64,000 nt of DNA, from positions 57,817 through 121,816 of the forward strand of contig NW_026042683.1 in the NCBI RefSeq assembly GCF_023856365.1, given 5' to 3'. The stretch is from Brienomyrus brachyistius (taxonomy: Eukaryota > Chordata > Actinopteri > Osteoglossiformes > Mormyridae). Positions within the stretch are counted from its first letter, which is position 1. The number at the start of each line of letters is the position of its first letter. The position numbers were made by a program, and so were the translations under genes. The notes under the pieces were generated by a model, which saw only the letters and a list, made by a program, of their open reading frames with translations, ran no database searches and had not been told where the DNA came from. Below, one piece after another: positions 11,856 to 23,160 of this stretch.

Positions 11856-12304
11856 AATATTATTTAGCACTATATAACGCAGAATATAAGAATTACGATT
11901 TTATAAAAAGTATGCCAAATATCCATGATATAATCATTACAATGTAAACATTATAATGTAATCAACACAATGGAACCAACTGAGTATGTATTTGCACCTT
12001 TTGTTAGTCTGAGTTTCTGTTAGCTACTTTGTTAGTCCTGAATCTATGAATATTCACATTTTTATCGCGTATATTTTATCACTATGTAAAAGGACAAATA
12101 TATTATCAACCTTTTAGTGAGACAATGTGTAAACGGCTGAAACTACCAAGGTTTACTACTGAAGGAAGGGATTCACCTGAGTTCACCAAAAGTTCATGGC
12201 TGAGTATTTTTAAAAAACCAAGTGGAGCTGCTCGCGCCACTATTATGTTCAACCGAGAGGCCAAACGGTAAAAGAAATGACTGTCAAACTTATCACCTAG
12301 GGGT
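11856..12304. other. intergenic, no gene seen
   Basis: AT-rich sequence with short frames only. Confidence 0.5.
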
Positions 12305-12798
12305 AAATATAAATCTATACAAATATCACCTGCATGCACATTACTTCTTTTACAATAACCAACTCCTGATCCATACTGTTAGTCGTGAAAAAAATAACTA
12401 TTGTGTACATAGAGGCCCTGTGTAAAAAGATAACTGCCAAGGAAAAGATCAAAAACATTTATTTCAAGGATTCAAAGTTTTTATGGTCATGTACAGTGTA
12501 AAGTGCAGTTCTTATTTGATTAACTTGAATGTCTTCACAGACAAGACGATTAAACAAATAAAGCAGCGCAACATTACAGTAACTAACAACAAACAAAGCT
12601 CACGAGTACTATTACAATATTCATATCATTTATTTAAATTTAATTTTACCAAGTAAATTAATTGAAAAGCAGTTACCGCTTTACCTGCTTCTCGGGAGAA
12701 ATAGCAGATATACAAACGTCATGTATGTAACTAAAATCTTAAGCCAATAAGGGCAAAGTTGTGTCGTAATGGAGGCGGATCCAGCCTGTGCAGCCTGC
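12305..12798 (+). repeat. dispersed 0.5-kb repeat, copy 1
   Basis: Matches 38,256-38,748 in the same orientation with scattered substitutions and small indels, from AATCTATACAAATATCACC to the GGAGGCGGATCCAG region. Not coding. No terminal repeats are obvious, so the element class is unknown. Confidence 0.8.
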
Positions 12799-13745
12799 TA
12801 AGAGGTGCTGCCTGATGTGTCTTGCTCTCGCGGAGTTTTGGTACCATGTGACATGGTGACGTAATGCAACGGGCGATAAAAAATATAACCATGATGCATT
12901 GCGTCAGGACCAGAATGCATTGCTTTAAGCTAGCGCTGTATGTGGGTGCATGAAGTGGAAAGCACCCAATAATAAACATAACATTTTTTTAAAAATGTTT
13001 TCTTCACCGGTGCAGTGAATTTAAATAAAGAGCTATGATGGTGCTGCAAATGGCTTTGCATAGTAGTTAGTAGTAGCATTAGCCGCTGTGTGCGGCATTA
13101 GCTTTCTACAGTCCTTACAGATGGTTCGTGTTTTGTCTGTCTCCCTTTCGCCATTTATATTTTCCGCCGGGCACCCGAAATGCTGACACACAAAAGATTC
13201 AAAAGTGTCTGGGGTATCTACTATAGTAATTTAGTCAGATGCCGACATATTTACAGCAGCTCATTTGCAGCGCATTCGTGAAACGGCTTTTCGCTCCAAC
13301 GAGAAATCTCGTCATGTTGTAATATCGCGAGATCTCGTGACACGCGTTTCACTCCCACTTCTTAGTAACAGTCATGATTTGATAAAGTGACAACCTGCGT
13401 AATAATTGGTAATACATAGAGTTTGCTATTGTTCAGGCTAGCAGACTGTTATGGCTTGAGGTTAATGGTGCCTGTTACTTGTGAATTTTCACATTTGCAG
13501 GGATCTTCTGCCTCGTGAACGTGAAACGGGTAATTATGCTAAAAGAAGAAAAAAGCAGAACTGCAATGTGTGTAAGGCTGGTGCTGATTTTTCAGTCTGA
13601 ACACAGTAAAATTTATACAAATTACCTGTATTCAAACTTGTATTCTTTATATAGTTTGGTTAATTACTATTTAAAAGTTTTATCTGCGCTCCATTGTATA
13701 ACTTATATTGGAGACTTGTATGTACTTTTCGATTGGAAATGGTTA
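12799..13745. other. intergenic, no gene seen
   Basis: No recognisable gene. A short palindromic stretch with repeated CGAGA/TCTCG steps lies at about 13,295-13,345. Confidence 0.45.
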
Positions 13746-13753
13746 GCTGTATA

Positions 13754-13897
13754 CAGGGGCGCCGCTAAGGGGGGGAAAGTTGGGACAATTCTAAGGGCCC
13801 ACGCCCTTTAGGGGCCCCCAGAGATCTGAATGGGTGTGATAGGGGGGCCCAACCTCATATTTTGTCATAGGGCCCAAAATTGCTAGCGGCGCCCCTG
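13754..13897. mobile_element. 144-bp hAT MITE with perfect 8-bp target duplication
   Basis: Terminal inverted repeats CAGGGGCGCCGCTA at the left and TAGCGGCGCCCCTG at the right enclose 144 bases. GCTGTATA sits directly on both sides (13,746-13,753 and 13,898-13,905). An 8-bp duplication and CAGGGG ends are hallmarks of the hAT superfamily. There is no coding sequence, so it depends on a transposase supplied elsewhere. Confidence 0.9.
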
Positions 13898-13905
13898 GCT
13901 GTATA

Positions 13906-15754
13906 TACTTTGAATATTTTTATGATTAATTTCTTTGTTTATTTAATTTGGCAACAGATCTGCACTTTTAGCAGTATTGCTGTCAATTTTTGTGAAAGTT
14001 GTTACTAAATAAAACAAAAGAAGCAGACTTGTGTAAATCCTATATTGGTCGTGTATTCTTCCTGTAGCGTAGTGACAGCTTTTTGTACGGAAGCCGTGAA
14101 CGGCTGTGCTTGCAAATATATTTTCTTCTGAATAATTAGAAGGATAAGCATATTTTGTCGCCGCCGCGAGATAGTCATGCCATACACAGCTCTGCTCGTT
14201 TTTGTACTGTAACCGTGTTACTTAATTTGCGAATCCATGAATTTAACGTTGACATTAAGTCAACATTGACATTGACAACGTTGACATTAAGTGTTGCACC
14301 TATCTAGTGTTTTACCGTGAAGGGCATGTTATATCTTGTCTCTAAGTCGCACTATGGTCCAGGGGAATGCTATGTCATATTAGAACATGTGTCGATGATG
14401 TGGCAATATAAATATTTTAGAATACTGTCAGTTTTAGTTTCAGAAATCCATCATTTGAGAAAAAAGGCCAGTCACGACAAATATATATGGAATATAACAA
14501 CAGAGGTTAGCTGTATTTGTTTAAGTGTAAAGATGCACATAGAAACATGCATGAGCTCATCTGAGAATAAACTGAATGCAATGAAGATTTGTGACTCCTG
14601 CTGGAAAATGCGAATAGTGGCAGGGTCTTCAAGCAGTACATTTGTCTGAGAGTCAGTTAATATTAGGAAAGGCACCGTTTTTTTTTCAATGGCGCTAATT
14701 ATCAAGAAGGAAATGGAGTACCCCAGTACCTGGTTTACGGGCACTGGAAGCTCCAGTATCAGTCAGACTTTCATGTAAGTATATGTGTGTTTAATGACTT
14801 GTGCATGTTTCATCTTTACCAGGGGCAGAGGGGAAACTCAATAAATAGCCTTCTCTCACACTTCCAGGCCTGCAGAACTGAGCATGTCCCCTGGTTTTGT
14901 GCATATGTCTGTAGGCTTTGAGTTTTTCCTATGGGGGCTTCAATTTCCTCCCAGAGTACAAATACGTGCAGATCAGTTGCATTGGGGAGTCCATACTGTG
15001 ATGCTGAGTGGGTGTAGGAGGAGATTGAGAGATGAAACTCCGGATGATTTACTCCCTCGGCTAACTAACCAGAACAGGATCGTACCAATACCAAAATGAT
15101 AAGTTTATAAATGTTTTTCACTACCCTGATTCATTCAGTTATTTCTGTTTGTTAATTCCATCCCCCAAGCAAATACATAAATAAACAAACAAATATTCAG
15201 GGGGAATGTGTCATAGGTGATAGAATCAGTGGATGAATCTAAAGAAAAAAAGTAATGATTTCTTTCTCTCCAAAACACAATGCACAAAACTCTTAAGTTA
15301 GGTAAGACATTGAAATTTTATGACAGTAGCATGATGCAGAGGAACAACAGAAGGAAAAATCTAACTAAACCTGAGTCAACTAGGACTAATTACACTAAAT
15401 TAAGTGGAACACACAAAATACCTAAAACAACTTAATAAACAAGCAAGAAATATTACATTTGATTAACTATACTGATGCCTGAGGGAAGTTCTTGTGCATA
15501 ATGCAGCAAGTATATACAGCTGCAGAGACACTACACATAGTGCAAATAAATTAAAAAGTATACAGTACACACACTGATTCCTGAAAAATCTAAATACCAT
15601 GGAATACTAATGAAATACTGATGATGATGATAATAATAGAAATAATAATGAATTAGTTTAGGGTATTATGCAATTGACATGTACAATTAAAAAAGAAATT
15701 GCACCAGACATTTCCTGTGGCAAAGAAGGGTTGCTTTGTGCCACATTACTCAAG
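13906..15754. other. intergenic, no gene seen
   Basis: Short frames only. A cluster of GTTGACATTAAGT-type direct and inverted repeats lies at about 14,240-14,295 and an ATG/ATA-rich simple repeat at 15,620-15,655. No recognisable gene. Confidence 0.45.
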
Positions 15755-15955
15755 TCAATTCACTTTATTTTGTATAGTACATTTTCATAGCCTTACATTG
15801 TCTCAAAGCACTTTACTTTGTCCCTGCCCAATTGTCCCAGTGAGCAAGATCTAGCCTGAAAAATTAGAAAGCGACATTGGCAAGGATAAACTCAGTCATA
15901 GTAAGAAACCTTTGGAGGAACCAGAGTGAAAGGGGGAGCCCATCCTCCACAGGTC
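15755..15955 (-). mobile_element. L2-like LINE tail, minus strand
   Basis: On the minus strand the sequence reads GGAGGATGGGCTCCCCCTTT, GGTTCCTCCAAAGGTTTC and, further on, AAAGTGCTTTGAGACAATG. This is the non-coding 3' part shared by many fish L2-type elements. Related tails are at 25.80 kb (minus) and 49.3 kb (plus). Confidence 0.55.
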
Positions 15956-16044
15956 AGAAGTCACGTTAACAAAGTCCTGATTTATATGGTTTATATGGTT
16001 CAATTAGTTAAGTCCGGATGTAAATACAGAATAAAGGGCACACA

Positions 16045-16140
16045 GGAAAGACGTAAACAGGCAGGAGGGCAGGCAGGAGGGTGGCACAGGCAGGACGTAA
16101 TGGGCAGGAGGGCGGGCAGGCAGGGCAGCACAGGCAGCCA
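16045..16140. repeat. GGCAGG-rich low-complexity stretch
   Basis: Runs of GGCAGGAGGGCAGGCAGG and variants on the plus strand. G-quadruplex formation is possible from the G-run spacing. Not coding. Confidence 0.6.
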
Positions 16141-16328
16141 GAACTGTTTTGCCACTGCAGTTTGTTTTACAATTTCATCTGCATTTGTTCCCCCAAGGTA
16201 TAACAGCAGCTAATTTATGAACATGCTGCTTTTCAGAAAAGAAGTTTAATTTCCAGGAGCATGACCAGTGCATACATTTAGTGTTGATGGTTCTTTGTAA
16301 AATGGATGTTCTGTACTTTTATTGATCT

Positions 16329-16440
16329 GTCCATCCATCCATCCATCCATCCATCCATCCATCCATCCATTCATCCATTTTCTAACTACTTCTGATGAAG
16401 TTCCGGGTTATGAGGTATCCTGAAGCCCAGGCAATATGGG
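16329..16440 (-). repeat. (CCAT)n microsatellite with SINE 3' remnant
   Basis: About 50 bases of CCAT repeats are followed by TCATCCATTTTCTAACTACTT, the reverse complement of the tail of the ATGG-ending SINE family seen elsewhere in the window. The microsatellite probably grew from the SINE tail. Confidence 0.65.
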
Positions 16441-16467
16441 ACAAACACACACATGCACACACATAGG

Positions 16468-16731
16468 GTATACCTATCCTTATGGGGCCCGCTCATTGAC
16501 TTCTATTGGATAAATGCTAACGCTAACTATGACAATCTTAACCCCCACCCTGCCCTAACCATAACCATAAGTAACCAAGCAAAATAAAAGAGGTTTTGCA
16601 TTTTTAGTTTTTCCACAGCAGTCACAGATTTTTATAAAATAGAGTTTTCCTGGTTTTCAGTTTCGTGGTCCCCATAAGGGAAAAAAAAAACAGGTATTTA
16701 TCACGCTATGGGGTAGGATAGGTATACCCGC
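16468..16731. mobile_element. MITE with GGGTATACCTATCCT inverted repeats
   Basis: The left end reads GGGTATACCTATCCT and the right end AGGATAGGTATACCC, a 15-bp inverted repeat enclosing about 264 non-coding bases. The inner part contains a second pair (TTATGGGG and CCCCATAA). I saw no clear target duplication and do not assign the superfamily. Confidence 0.7.
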
Positions 16732-16879
16732 TCGCACACACACACACAGACATGCACACAAATGGATAGATCACCACAGTTACTATGGATGTCGATCCTG
16801 CAATAATGAGACAGAACTATCATACTTAACAGGATCATATCCCTAGTTCTACATATGCATAATTATATTTAAAAAAGAT

Positions 16880-17115
16880 CCCACGCACCTAGCACATGAG
16901 ATGTTTGAACTTCTGCCCTCTGGTAAACGTTACCGCAGTATGCATTGCAGAACAACCAGATTTAATAAGAGCTTCTAACCCCAAAGCCATCAGAATACTA
17001 AATGCTAATGAACATACGTTTATGTGAAACCCTACTCTCTCTTACTCTCTGTGCACTTTATTACCACAACTGGTATTAAGTTTACTTTTTATTTATACAG
17101 TATAGTGCAATAATA
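16880..17115 (+). pseudogene. L2-like LINE 3' end fragment
   Basis: Encodes FELLPSGKRYRSMHCRTTR, then a frame break, followed by AT-rich 3' sequence. This is the extreme C-terminus of a fish L2-like ORF2, comparable with the minus-strand copy at 6.2-6.7 kb. Confidence 0.6.
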
Positions 17116-17118
17116 TAA

Positions 17119-17263
17119 TCACGATTTGTGTGTGAGTGTGCCCTGTGATGGGCTGCCCCCCATCCTGGATTGTTCCCTGCCTCGTGCCCATTCCACATTC
17201 CGGGATAGGTTCCGGACCACCCGCGACCCAGTAGGATAAGCAGTTTGGAAAATGGATGGATGG
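17119..17263 (+). mobile_element. 5'-truncated SINE, 3' half
   Basis: Carries the second half of the SINE seen complete at 46.6 kb (GTGCCCTGTGATGGGCTG through GACCCAGTAGGATAAG) and ends in AATGGATGGATGG. The tRNA head is missing. Confidence 0.75.
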
Positions 17264-17360
17264 ATATAACTAACATAAGACAGACATTACACCTAACAAA
17301 CAATAAACACGAAATAAAGGAGTGGATACAAAAAAAATGTAATGCAATGACCAGATTTAA
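17264..17360 (+). repeat. 97-bp dispersed repeat, copy 1
   Basis: Starts ATAACTAACATAAGACAGAC and recurs at 21,146-21,248 with a few differences. At this position it is wedged between a truncated SINE and a LINE fragment. Confidence 0.75.
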
Positions 17361-17473
17361 CACCTGGATTATGTCCCCCCTTAGTCTCCTTTGCTCGAGG
17401 CTAAACAGATTCAGCTCAGCTAACCTCTCCTCATTAAACATTCCTCTAAGACCAGGAATCATTCTCCCAGCCA
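17361..17473 (-). pseudogene. CR1/Rex1-like LINE fragment, minus strand
   Basis: The minus strand encodes IPGLRGMFNEERLAELNLFS and EQRRLRGDIIQV, the same block as in the LINE copies at 9.8 and 22.6 kb. Only about 110 bases remain. Confidence 0.75.
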
Positions 17474-18254
17474 AGCAAGCCTGAGTCCGGCTTCCACTCC
17501 CCCGATCCCCAGCAATGTTAACTTGGAAGGGCGTATTCTGTATGCACAACTGAGACAACCCAGGTGGAGCTTATCGGCTGGCAAAATTGCCTTCAGGTAT
17601 CACCCACCCTAGTGAGAGTCCAAGCTAGGGCCGTTCTCAGAACTCACCCTAAACGAAGTCCTGCTCAAAAGTTGTAATGACCGCCTGAGGTACCTGTCAG
17701 CCTTGCCCGTAATGAGTCAGTGGGTGTAGCCGGGCTGACACGCTTTTGGGCATCCAATTGCTGAGAACTCCCCTTCGGTTCTGACAAACTGTACGATCAC
17801 AAGCAGTGACAGCAGAGCCACAGACAAGCTCAACCAACAGAGAGCGAATGGTAAGCACCCAGCACCCGAAGGGCTCAACTGATCACATCCAAACGACTTC
17901 CTGATGGGATTGTGTACGTAACTGGTTTATTGTTGTTAATAGTGGTTGAACTTCTATGCAAGTCCCCTTGTTGGGGGAGATGGAATGAATGAAAGCATAA
18001 GGTGAAATAAAACCTAAAATAAATCAAAAAGGTTAAACGGGAATCAAACCAAATGAATTGTGTTTCTTATTCAATTGTAAACATCAATTAGTTATGCAAC
18101 AATAACCTAATTGGATGTTAATGTATTGTGATCAAACTGATTTAGTCTGTGAAGTTGATTCCTGCTTTCAGGCAAGAACCTGTGTGTCCAATTATGCGTG
18201 TTGTATCACCGCAGTTGACCACCAGAGACCCAACTCAGATGTTGTTAACCTACT
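17474..18254. other. intergenic, no gene seen
   Basis: No recognisable coding sequence or repeat before the minisatellite begins. Confidence 0.45.
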
Positions 18255-20064
18255 ATGGCGGACCACTAGAGGTGCAATTTCAATGGAGTGGCACTGCTAT
18301 GGCTTGCCACTAGAAGCGCAATTTCAAAATTGAGTGGTAGTTCTATGCCTGACCACTAGAAGCGCAATTTCGAAATGGAGTGGTAGTTCTATGCCTGACC
18401 ACCGGGGGCGCAATATCGAAATGGAGTTGTAGTTCTATGCCTGACCACTGGAGGCGCGATTTTGAAATGGAGTGGTAGTTCTATGCCTGACCACTGGAGG
18501 CGCAATTTCGAACTGGAGTGGTAGTTCTATGCCTGACCACCGGGGGCGCAATATCGAAATGGAGTGGTACTTCTATGCCTGACCACCGGGGGCGCAATAT
18601 CGAAATGGAGTGGTAGTTCTATGCCTGACCACCGGGGGTGCAATTTCGAAATGGAGTGGTAGTTCTATGCCTGACCACTAGAGGCACGATTTCGAAATGG
18701 AATAGTAGTTCTATGCCTGACCACTAGAGGCGCGATTTCGAAATGGAGTAGTAGTTCTATGGCTTGTCACTAGAAGCGCAATTTCAAAATTGAGTGGTAG
18801 TTCTATGCCTGACCACTAGAAGCGCAATTTCGAAATGGAGTGGTAGTTCTATGCCTGACCACCGGGGGCGCAATATCGAAATGGAGTGGTAGTTCTATGC
18901 CTGACCACTAGAGGCGCGATTTCGAAATGGAGTAGTACTTCTATGGCTTGCCACTAGAAGCGCAATTTCAAAATTGAGTGGTAGTTCTATGCCTGACCAC
19001 TAGAAGCCCAATTTCGAAATGGAGTGGTAGTTCTATGCCTGACCACCGGGGGCGCAATATCGAAATGGAGTGGTAGTTCTATGCCTGACCACTAGAGGCG
19101 CGATTTCGAAATGGAGTGGTAGTTCTATGCCTGACCACTAGAGGCGCAATTTCGAACTGGAGTGGTAGTTCTATGCCTGACCACCGGGGGCGCAATATCG
19201 AAATGGAGTGGTAGTTCTATGCCTGACCACCGGGGGCGCAATATCAAAATGGAGTGGTAGTTCTATGCCTGGCCACTAGAGGCGCAATATCGAAATTGAG
19301 TGGTAGTTCTATGCCGGGCCACTAGAGGCGCAATTTCGAAATGGAGTGGTAGTTCTATGCCTGACCACTAGAGGCACGATTTCGAAATGGAATAGTAGTT
19401 CTATGCCTGACCACTAGAGGCGCGATTTCGAAATGGAGTAGTAGTTCTATGGCTTGTCACTAGAAGCGCAATTTCAAAATTGAGTGGTAGTTCTATGCCT
19501 GACCACTAGAAGCGCAATTTCGAAATGAAGTGGTAGTTCTATGCCTGACCACCGGGGGCGCAATATCGAAATGGAGTGGTAGTTCTATGCCTGACCACTA
19601 GAGGCGCGATTTCGAAATGGAGTAGTACTTCTATGGCTTGCCACTAGAAGCGCAATTTCAAAATTGAGTGGTAGTTCTATGCCTGACCACTAGAAGCCCA
19701 ATTTCGAAATGGAGTGGTAGTTCTATGCCTGACCACCGGGGGCGCAATATCGAAATGGAGTGGTAGTTCTATGCCTGACCACTAGAAGCGCGATTTCGAA
19801 ATGGAGTGGTAGTTCTATGCCTGACCACTAGAGGCGCAATTTCGAACTGGAGTGGTAGTTCTATGCCTGACCACCGGGGGCGCAATATCGAAATGGAGTG
19901 GTAGTTCTATGCCTGACCACCGGGGGCGCAATATCAAAATGGAGTGGTAGTTCTATGCCTGGCCACTAGAGGCGCAATATCGAAATTGAGTGGTAGTTCT
20001 ATGCCTGGCCACTAGAGGCGCAATTTCGAAATGGAGTGGTAGTTCTATGCCTGACCACTAGAGG
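18255..20064 (+). repeat. 46-bp minisatellite with 690-bp higher-order repeat
   Basis: About 39 head-to-tail copies of a 46-bp monomer of the form TGCCTGACCAC-(TAGA or CGGG)-GGCGCAAT-(TT or AT)-CGAAATGG-AGTGGTAGTTCTA. Variants (ACTAGAGG, ACCGGGGG, ACTAGAAG, TTCAAAATTG) recur in the same order after exactly 690 bases: the diagnostic GAGGCACGAT...GGAATAGTAG variant occurs at 18,681 and 19,371. So the array has a 15-monomer higher-order unit present nearly twice. Each monomer carries the palindrome TTCGAA or a one-step variant. Not coding. Confidence 0.95.
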
Positions 20065-21145
20065 TAACCAAAGATATAGCTAGGCGGTTGCCGACGCTAG
20101 ATGAGTGACACACACATTTAATGCATGCGCATGCTGCTTGTGGCCTTCTTCTGTGCCTTGCACAGTATAAAACCCCTTAAAACAATTACTGAAGCGAGAC
20201 GGCGCACGCGTTACGGCGACAGATTTAAATTGTGAGTGCACTATATCTCGTCGCAAATGGTGCTTAACCACGGCGGGTCTCAAGCACAGGAGACTCCCAA
20301 TTTCTAAATGACACACACTTGGCTCACAGCGCAAAGTTGTGTTAAACTTGCTTTGTCTAAAGCAGGCACACACATACGAGTATGATCCTGATAGGTAACT
20401 AAGCTATCGGTCTTATGTCCAAGCGCAACATAATTTAGGTTAGAACCTCATAACAAGTATTCCCGTTCGCTAATAGAGAGATCTCTCCCAGGATATATAG
20501 AAACGGAGACACTCGTCCGAATTGAACCTGGAAACAAAGCGCTACATCTGAGAATCTCGTCAGACATAGGGTTAAAGTTTACTGCAGTTTAATACGAAAG
20601 AACTACAATGAAATCACCGAAAATAAAACAAAATAATATAACTACTAATAATAGAAATAAAAATAACTATAATAAGCCCATATGATCCCGCTTAAATGCC
20701 TTCAGATTGCCATGAGTGCGACTTTTGCAACCAGTTGACAGTAGCGCTTCTTCACTGCACGTTCGGTCATAAAAAGTTTAAATTGTGTGCTCAGAATAAG
20801 TTTAAACCTTGTGCCTTGTGATTATTAACCAATTTTTATGCTGAATGGTCGGCTCAAACTCAATTGCGAAACACCGTGAGTCTGTTAATGTGTGACTTAA
20901 ATGGAACTCATTAATAACCAGTATCACGTAATAACCTGGGTTAGAATAGAAGGCTTGTCCAACGAGCTGCGTCACCAGGTAATGTAAACGATCGGTAGCG
21001 AAGCTCCCCTCACGGCCAATGAGAGAGAGTCTCGCGATATTTCAGGCGAATTTGAGGTTTCAGAGCGTAGATCGCACAGGCAGGGATTCTTGTGAGCACT
21101 CAATGAACGGAGGCTGAAGTTGTGTAAAAGACATGCATTTATTCC
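20065..21145. other. intergenic with isolated TATA motif
   Basis: A plus-strand TATAAAAC lies at about 20,167, but no open frame or splice structure worth calling follows. No repeat family recognised. Confidence 0.35.
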
Positions 21146-21248
21146 TATAACTAACATAAGACAGACATTACACCTAACAAACAATAAACACGAAATAACG
21201 GAGTGGACACAAACAATGTAATCATGAAAATGCAATGACCAGATTTAA
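21146..21248 (+). repeat. 97-bp dispersed repeat, copy 2
   Basis: Second copy of the sequence at 17,264-17,360, here followed by different sequence. Confidence 0.75.
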
Positions 21249-22039
21249 AATGAGTAACCTTAAAAGGGAAAATACTGTTCTGCAAAGCAAGCAATTTGTG
21301 GAAATACTGTCCTAAAGTAATATAGCAGGTGAATAGGAGTTTAGGTTGTTATAAATGAAAGGAAGTTTGTTTACTTGGTTGCAGAGTGGGGGGGGGGGGG
21401 TCTTGGCAGTTGGTTGCGGAGGCTGATGAGCTGATGGGTGATGGCACTCAGGGAGGCGCGGTGTTTGCAGCGGTTGTTGGAGTGGAGCCCCTCTGATTCC
21501 CTCTCCTGGTGAAGCTTGGGCTTGGTTGCAGTTCTCTGTCCAGCTGGGTCTTCACTGATAGGCTTCAGGAGGGCTTCTTGTGGGCTTCTCTTCTCTTGGG
21601 CTGATGTTCTCTGCCTCTCTTCGTGCTGATGGTCTTTTGTTTTCTCCTCCCTTCTGTTTCTCCTCTCCTGGCTTTGTTCTGAGGTGCCAGGTTTTATAGT
21701 GTAAAGTTCGTGAATAGGAGTGACCAGGAATTCGACTCCTGGACCAATGGCTGACCATCCATTTGGCGGGCTTTCGGAAGGGGGTCTGTATCAGTCCTTT
21801 TGAGATTTATGACCAGAGTGATTTCCCTTGTATTGATGATTTTCGTTAGGCTGGTGTAACTTTTGATATATTCACTTTCGTGGTAACCACTGACCAGATT
21901 TGGAAACTGGAGTGATTTTCCATCGGTTTGATACCAAACATGCCATAGCAGCCTAGCGGTTCACACCTCATACCATCTGTAATGATTAATTAATGATTAC
22001 TTATATTATGTCGTTATGTTATATTACTCACACCTTATT
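21249..22039. other. intergenic with minus-strand TATA and G-run
   Basis: Contains a run of 13 G at about 21,388 and, on the minus strand, CACTATAAAACCTGG (21,702-21,688) with an ATTGG about 45 bases upstream. A 68-codon minus-strand frame starts near it but is highly charged, low-complexity and unrecognised. Confidence 0.3.
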
Positions 22040-22135
22040 TTATGCCTCACAATCTATATAATTGTAAATATACTGTGTAGCTGCTGGCGCGTTCCAAACT
22101 AAATCTCATTGTACTTACAATGTCAATAAAAACAT
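22040..22135 (+). mobile_element. LINE 3' tail
   Basis: Ends with AAATCTCATTGTACTTACA and AATGTCAATAAAAACATCC, the usual 3' end of L2-type LINEs before a CCAT run. Confidence 0.5.
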
Positions 22136-22137
22136 CC

Positions 22138-22268
22138 ATCCATCCATCTAGGCAGGCCAGTGTCGCCTCCATCCTTCCTGAAGTCAGTGATTCCTTTGTC
22201 TTTGTGCTGTTTAGTGCCAAATTGTTTGCTGAACTCCAACCTATCAGTTTCTGGACCTCATCTCTGTA
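22138..22268 (-). pseudogene. L2-like LINE RT fragment, minus strand
   Basis: The minus strand encodes ESAYRDEVQKLIGWSSANN and LALNSTKTKE, the segment just downstream of the ADD box in L2-like LINEs. It is read in the same frame as the CR1/Rex1-like fragment upstream of it, forming an artificial fused open frame of 247 codons. Confidence 0.75.
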
Positions 22269-22279
22269 AGCTGACTCAT

Positions 22280-22865
22280 AAGAACCAAAGAGATTTACAA
22301 ATGAGAGGAGGCCATTCGGCCCATCAAGCTCCTTTGAGGAGAACTTAGCTAATAGCTCAAAAATCTTATCTAGCTCTGATTTAAAAGAACCCAGGGTTTT
22401 AGCTTGTGTTACAATAACAGGAAGACTATTCCATACTCTAACTACACGCTGTGTACAGAAATGCTTCATCAAATTCGTTTTAAAATGTTCTCCAGCTAAT
22501 TTCCACTTATGGCCACGAGTTCTGGTATTTAAACTAACATTGAAATAGCCATTTGGCTGAACAGCATCCAGACCTGTTAGAATCTTAAACACCTGGATTA
22601 TGTCCCCCCTTAGTCTCCTTTGCTCGAGGCTAAACAGATTCAGCTCAGCTAACCTCTCCTCATTAGACATTCCTCTAAGACCAGGAATCATTCTCGTTGC
22701 CCTACGTTGCACCTTTTCCAAGGCAGCAATGTCCTTCTTAAGGTATGGTAACCAAACCCGCACACAATATTCTAGGTGGGGTCTTACCAAGGAATTATAT
22801 TATCGTAGCATCACTTGCCTTGTCTTAAACTCCACACACCTAGAGATGCAATGTGCCTTCTCGCG
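22280..22865 (-). pseudogene. CR1/Rex1-like LINE C-terminal part and 3' tail, minus strand
   Basis: The minus-strand translation reads VRPHLEYCVRVW, YLKKDIAALEKVQRRATRM, IPGLRGMSNEERLAELNLFS, LEQRRLRGDIIQVFKI, RTRGHKWKLAGEHF and VVRVWNSLPVIV. Then come a stop-free run and GATGGGCCGAATGGCC near 22,320. It is the same family as the plus copy at 9.24-10.2 kb and better preserved there than at 17.36 kb. It is flanked on both sides by minus-strand L2-like sequence, so it probably jumped into that older element. Confidence 0.8.
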
Positions 22866-22867
22866 TG

Positions 22868-23160
22868 GTGTTCCTGCAGAGGGAGTCTGTGAGTGCTGGA
22901 GATTGGGGGAGGGGGCAGTGTGGCTATGTCTGCTCTGTGTTCCTCCAGACGAGCAAAGAAGCTGTTTAGCTCCTTTGCTAAAAGGGCGTTGCTGTTAACA
23001 GTGACGGTGTTGTTGCCTTTGAAGTTTGTAATGTGTTGTATTCCCTGCCACACCCACTGTGGGTTGTTGTATGTGAAGTAGACCTCTATTTTCTGTTTCT
23101 CTGCCTGCCTGGCAACCTTGATGCCCCTATTCAGGTTAGCTCTGGCTGCACTCTGTGTTC
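22868..23160 (-). pseudogene. L2-like LINE linker region, minus strand
   Basis: Encodes NRGIKVARQAEKQKIEVYFT, VWQGIQHITNFKG and LAKELNSFFARLEEHRAD, the region between endonuclease and reverse transcriptase in fish L2-like ORF2. Together with the fragment at 22.14-22.27 kb it frames the CR1/Rex1-like insertion. About 200 codons of the RT between these two pieces are missing. Confidence 0.65.

Noticed and set aside
18255..20064. CTCF-like motifs (CCACCGGGGGCGC, CCACTAGAGGCGC) in each 46-bp monomer
   Set aside because: Each is one base short of the CTCF core (CCACCAGGGGGCGC type), so the spacing is wrong for the zinc fingers. I do not call them sites.
18255..20064. CRISPR-like appearance of regularly spaced repeats
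   Set aside because: Monomers are contiguous with no unique spacers, and the genome is vertebrate.
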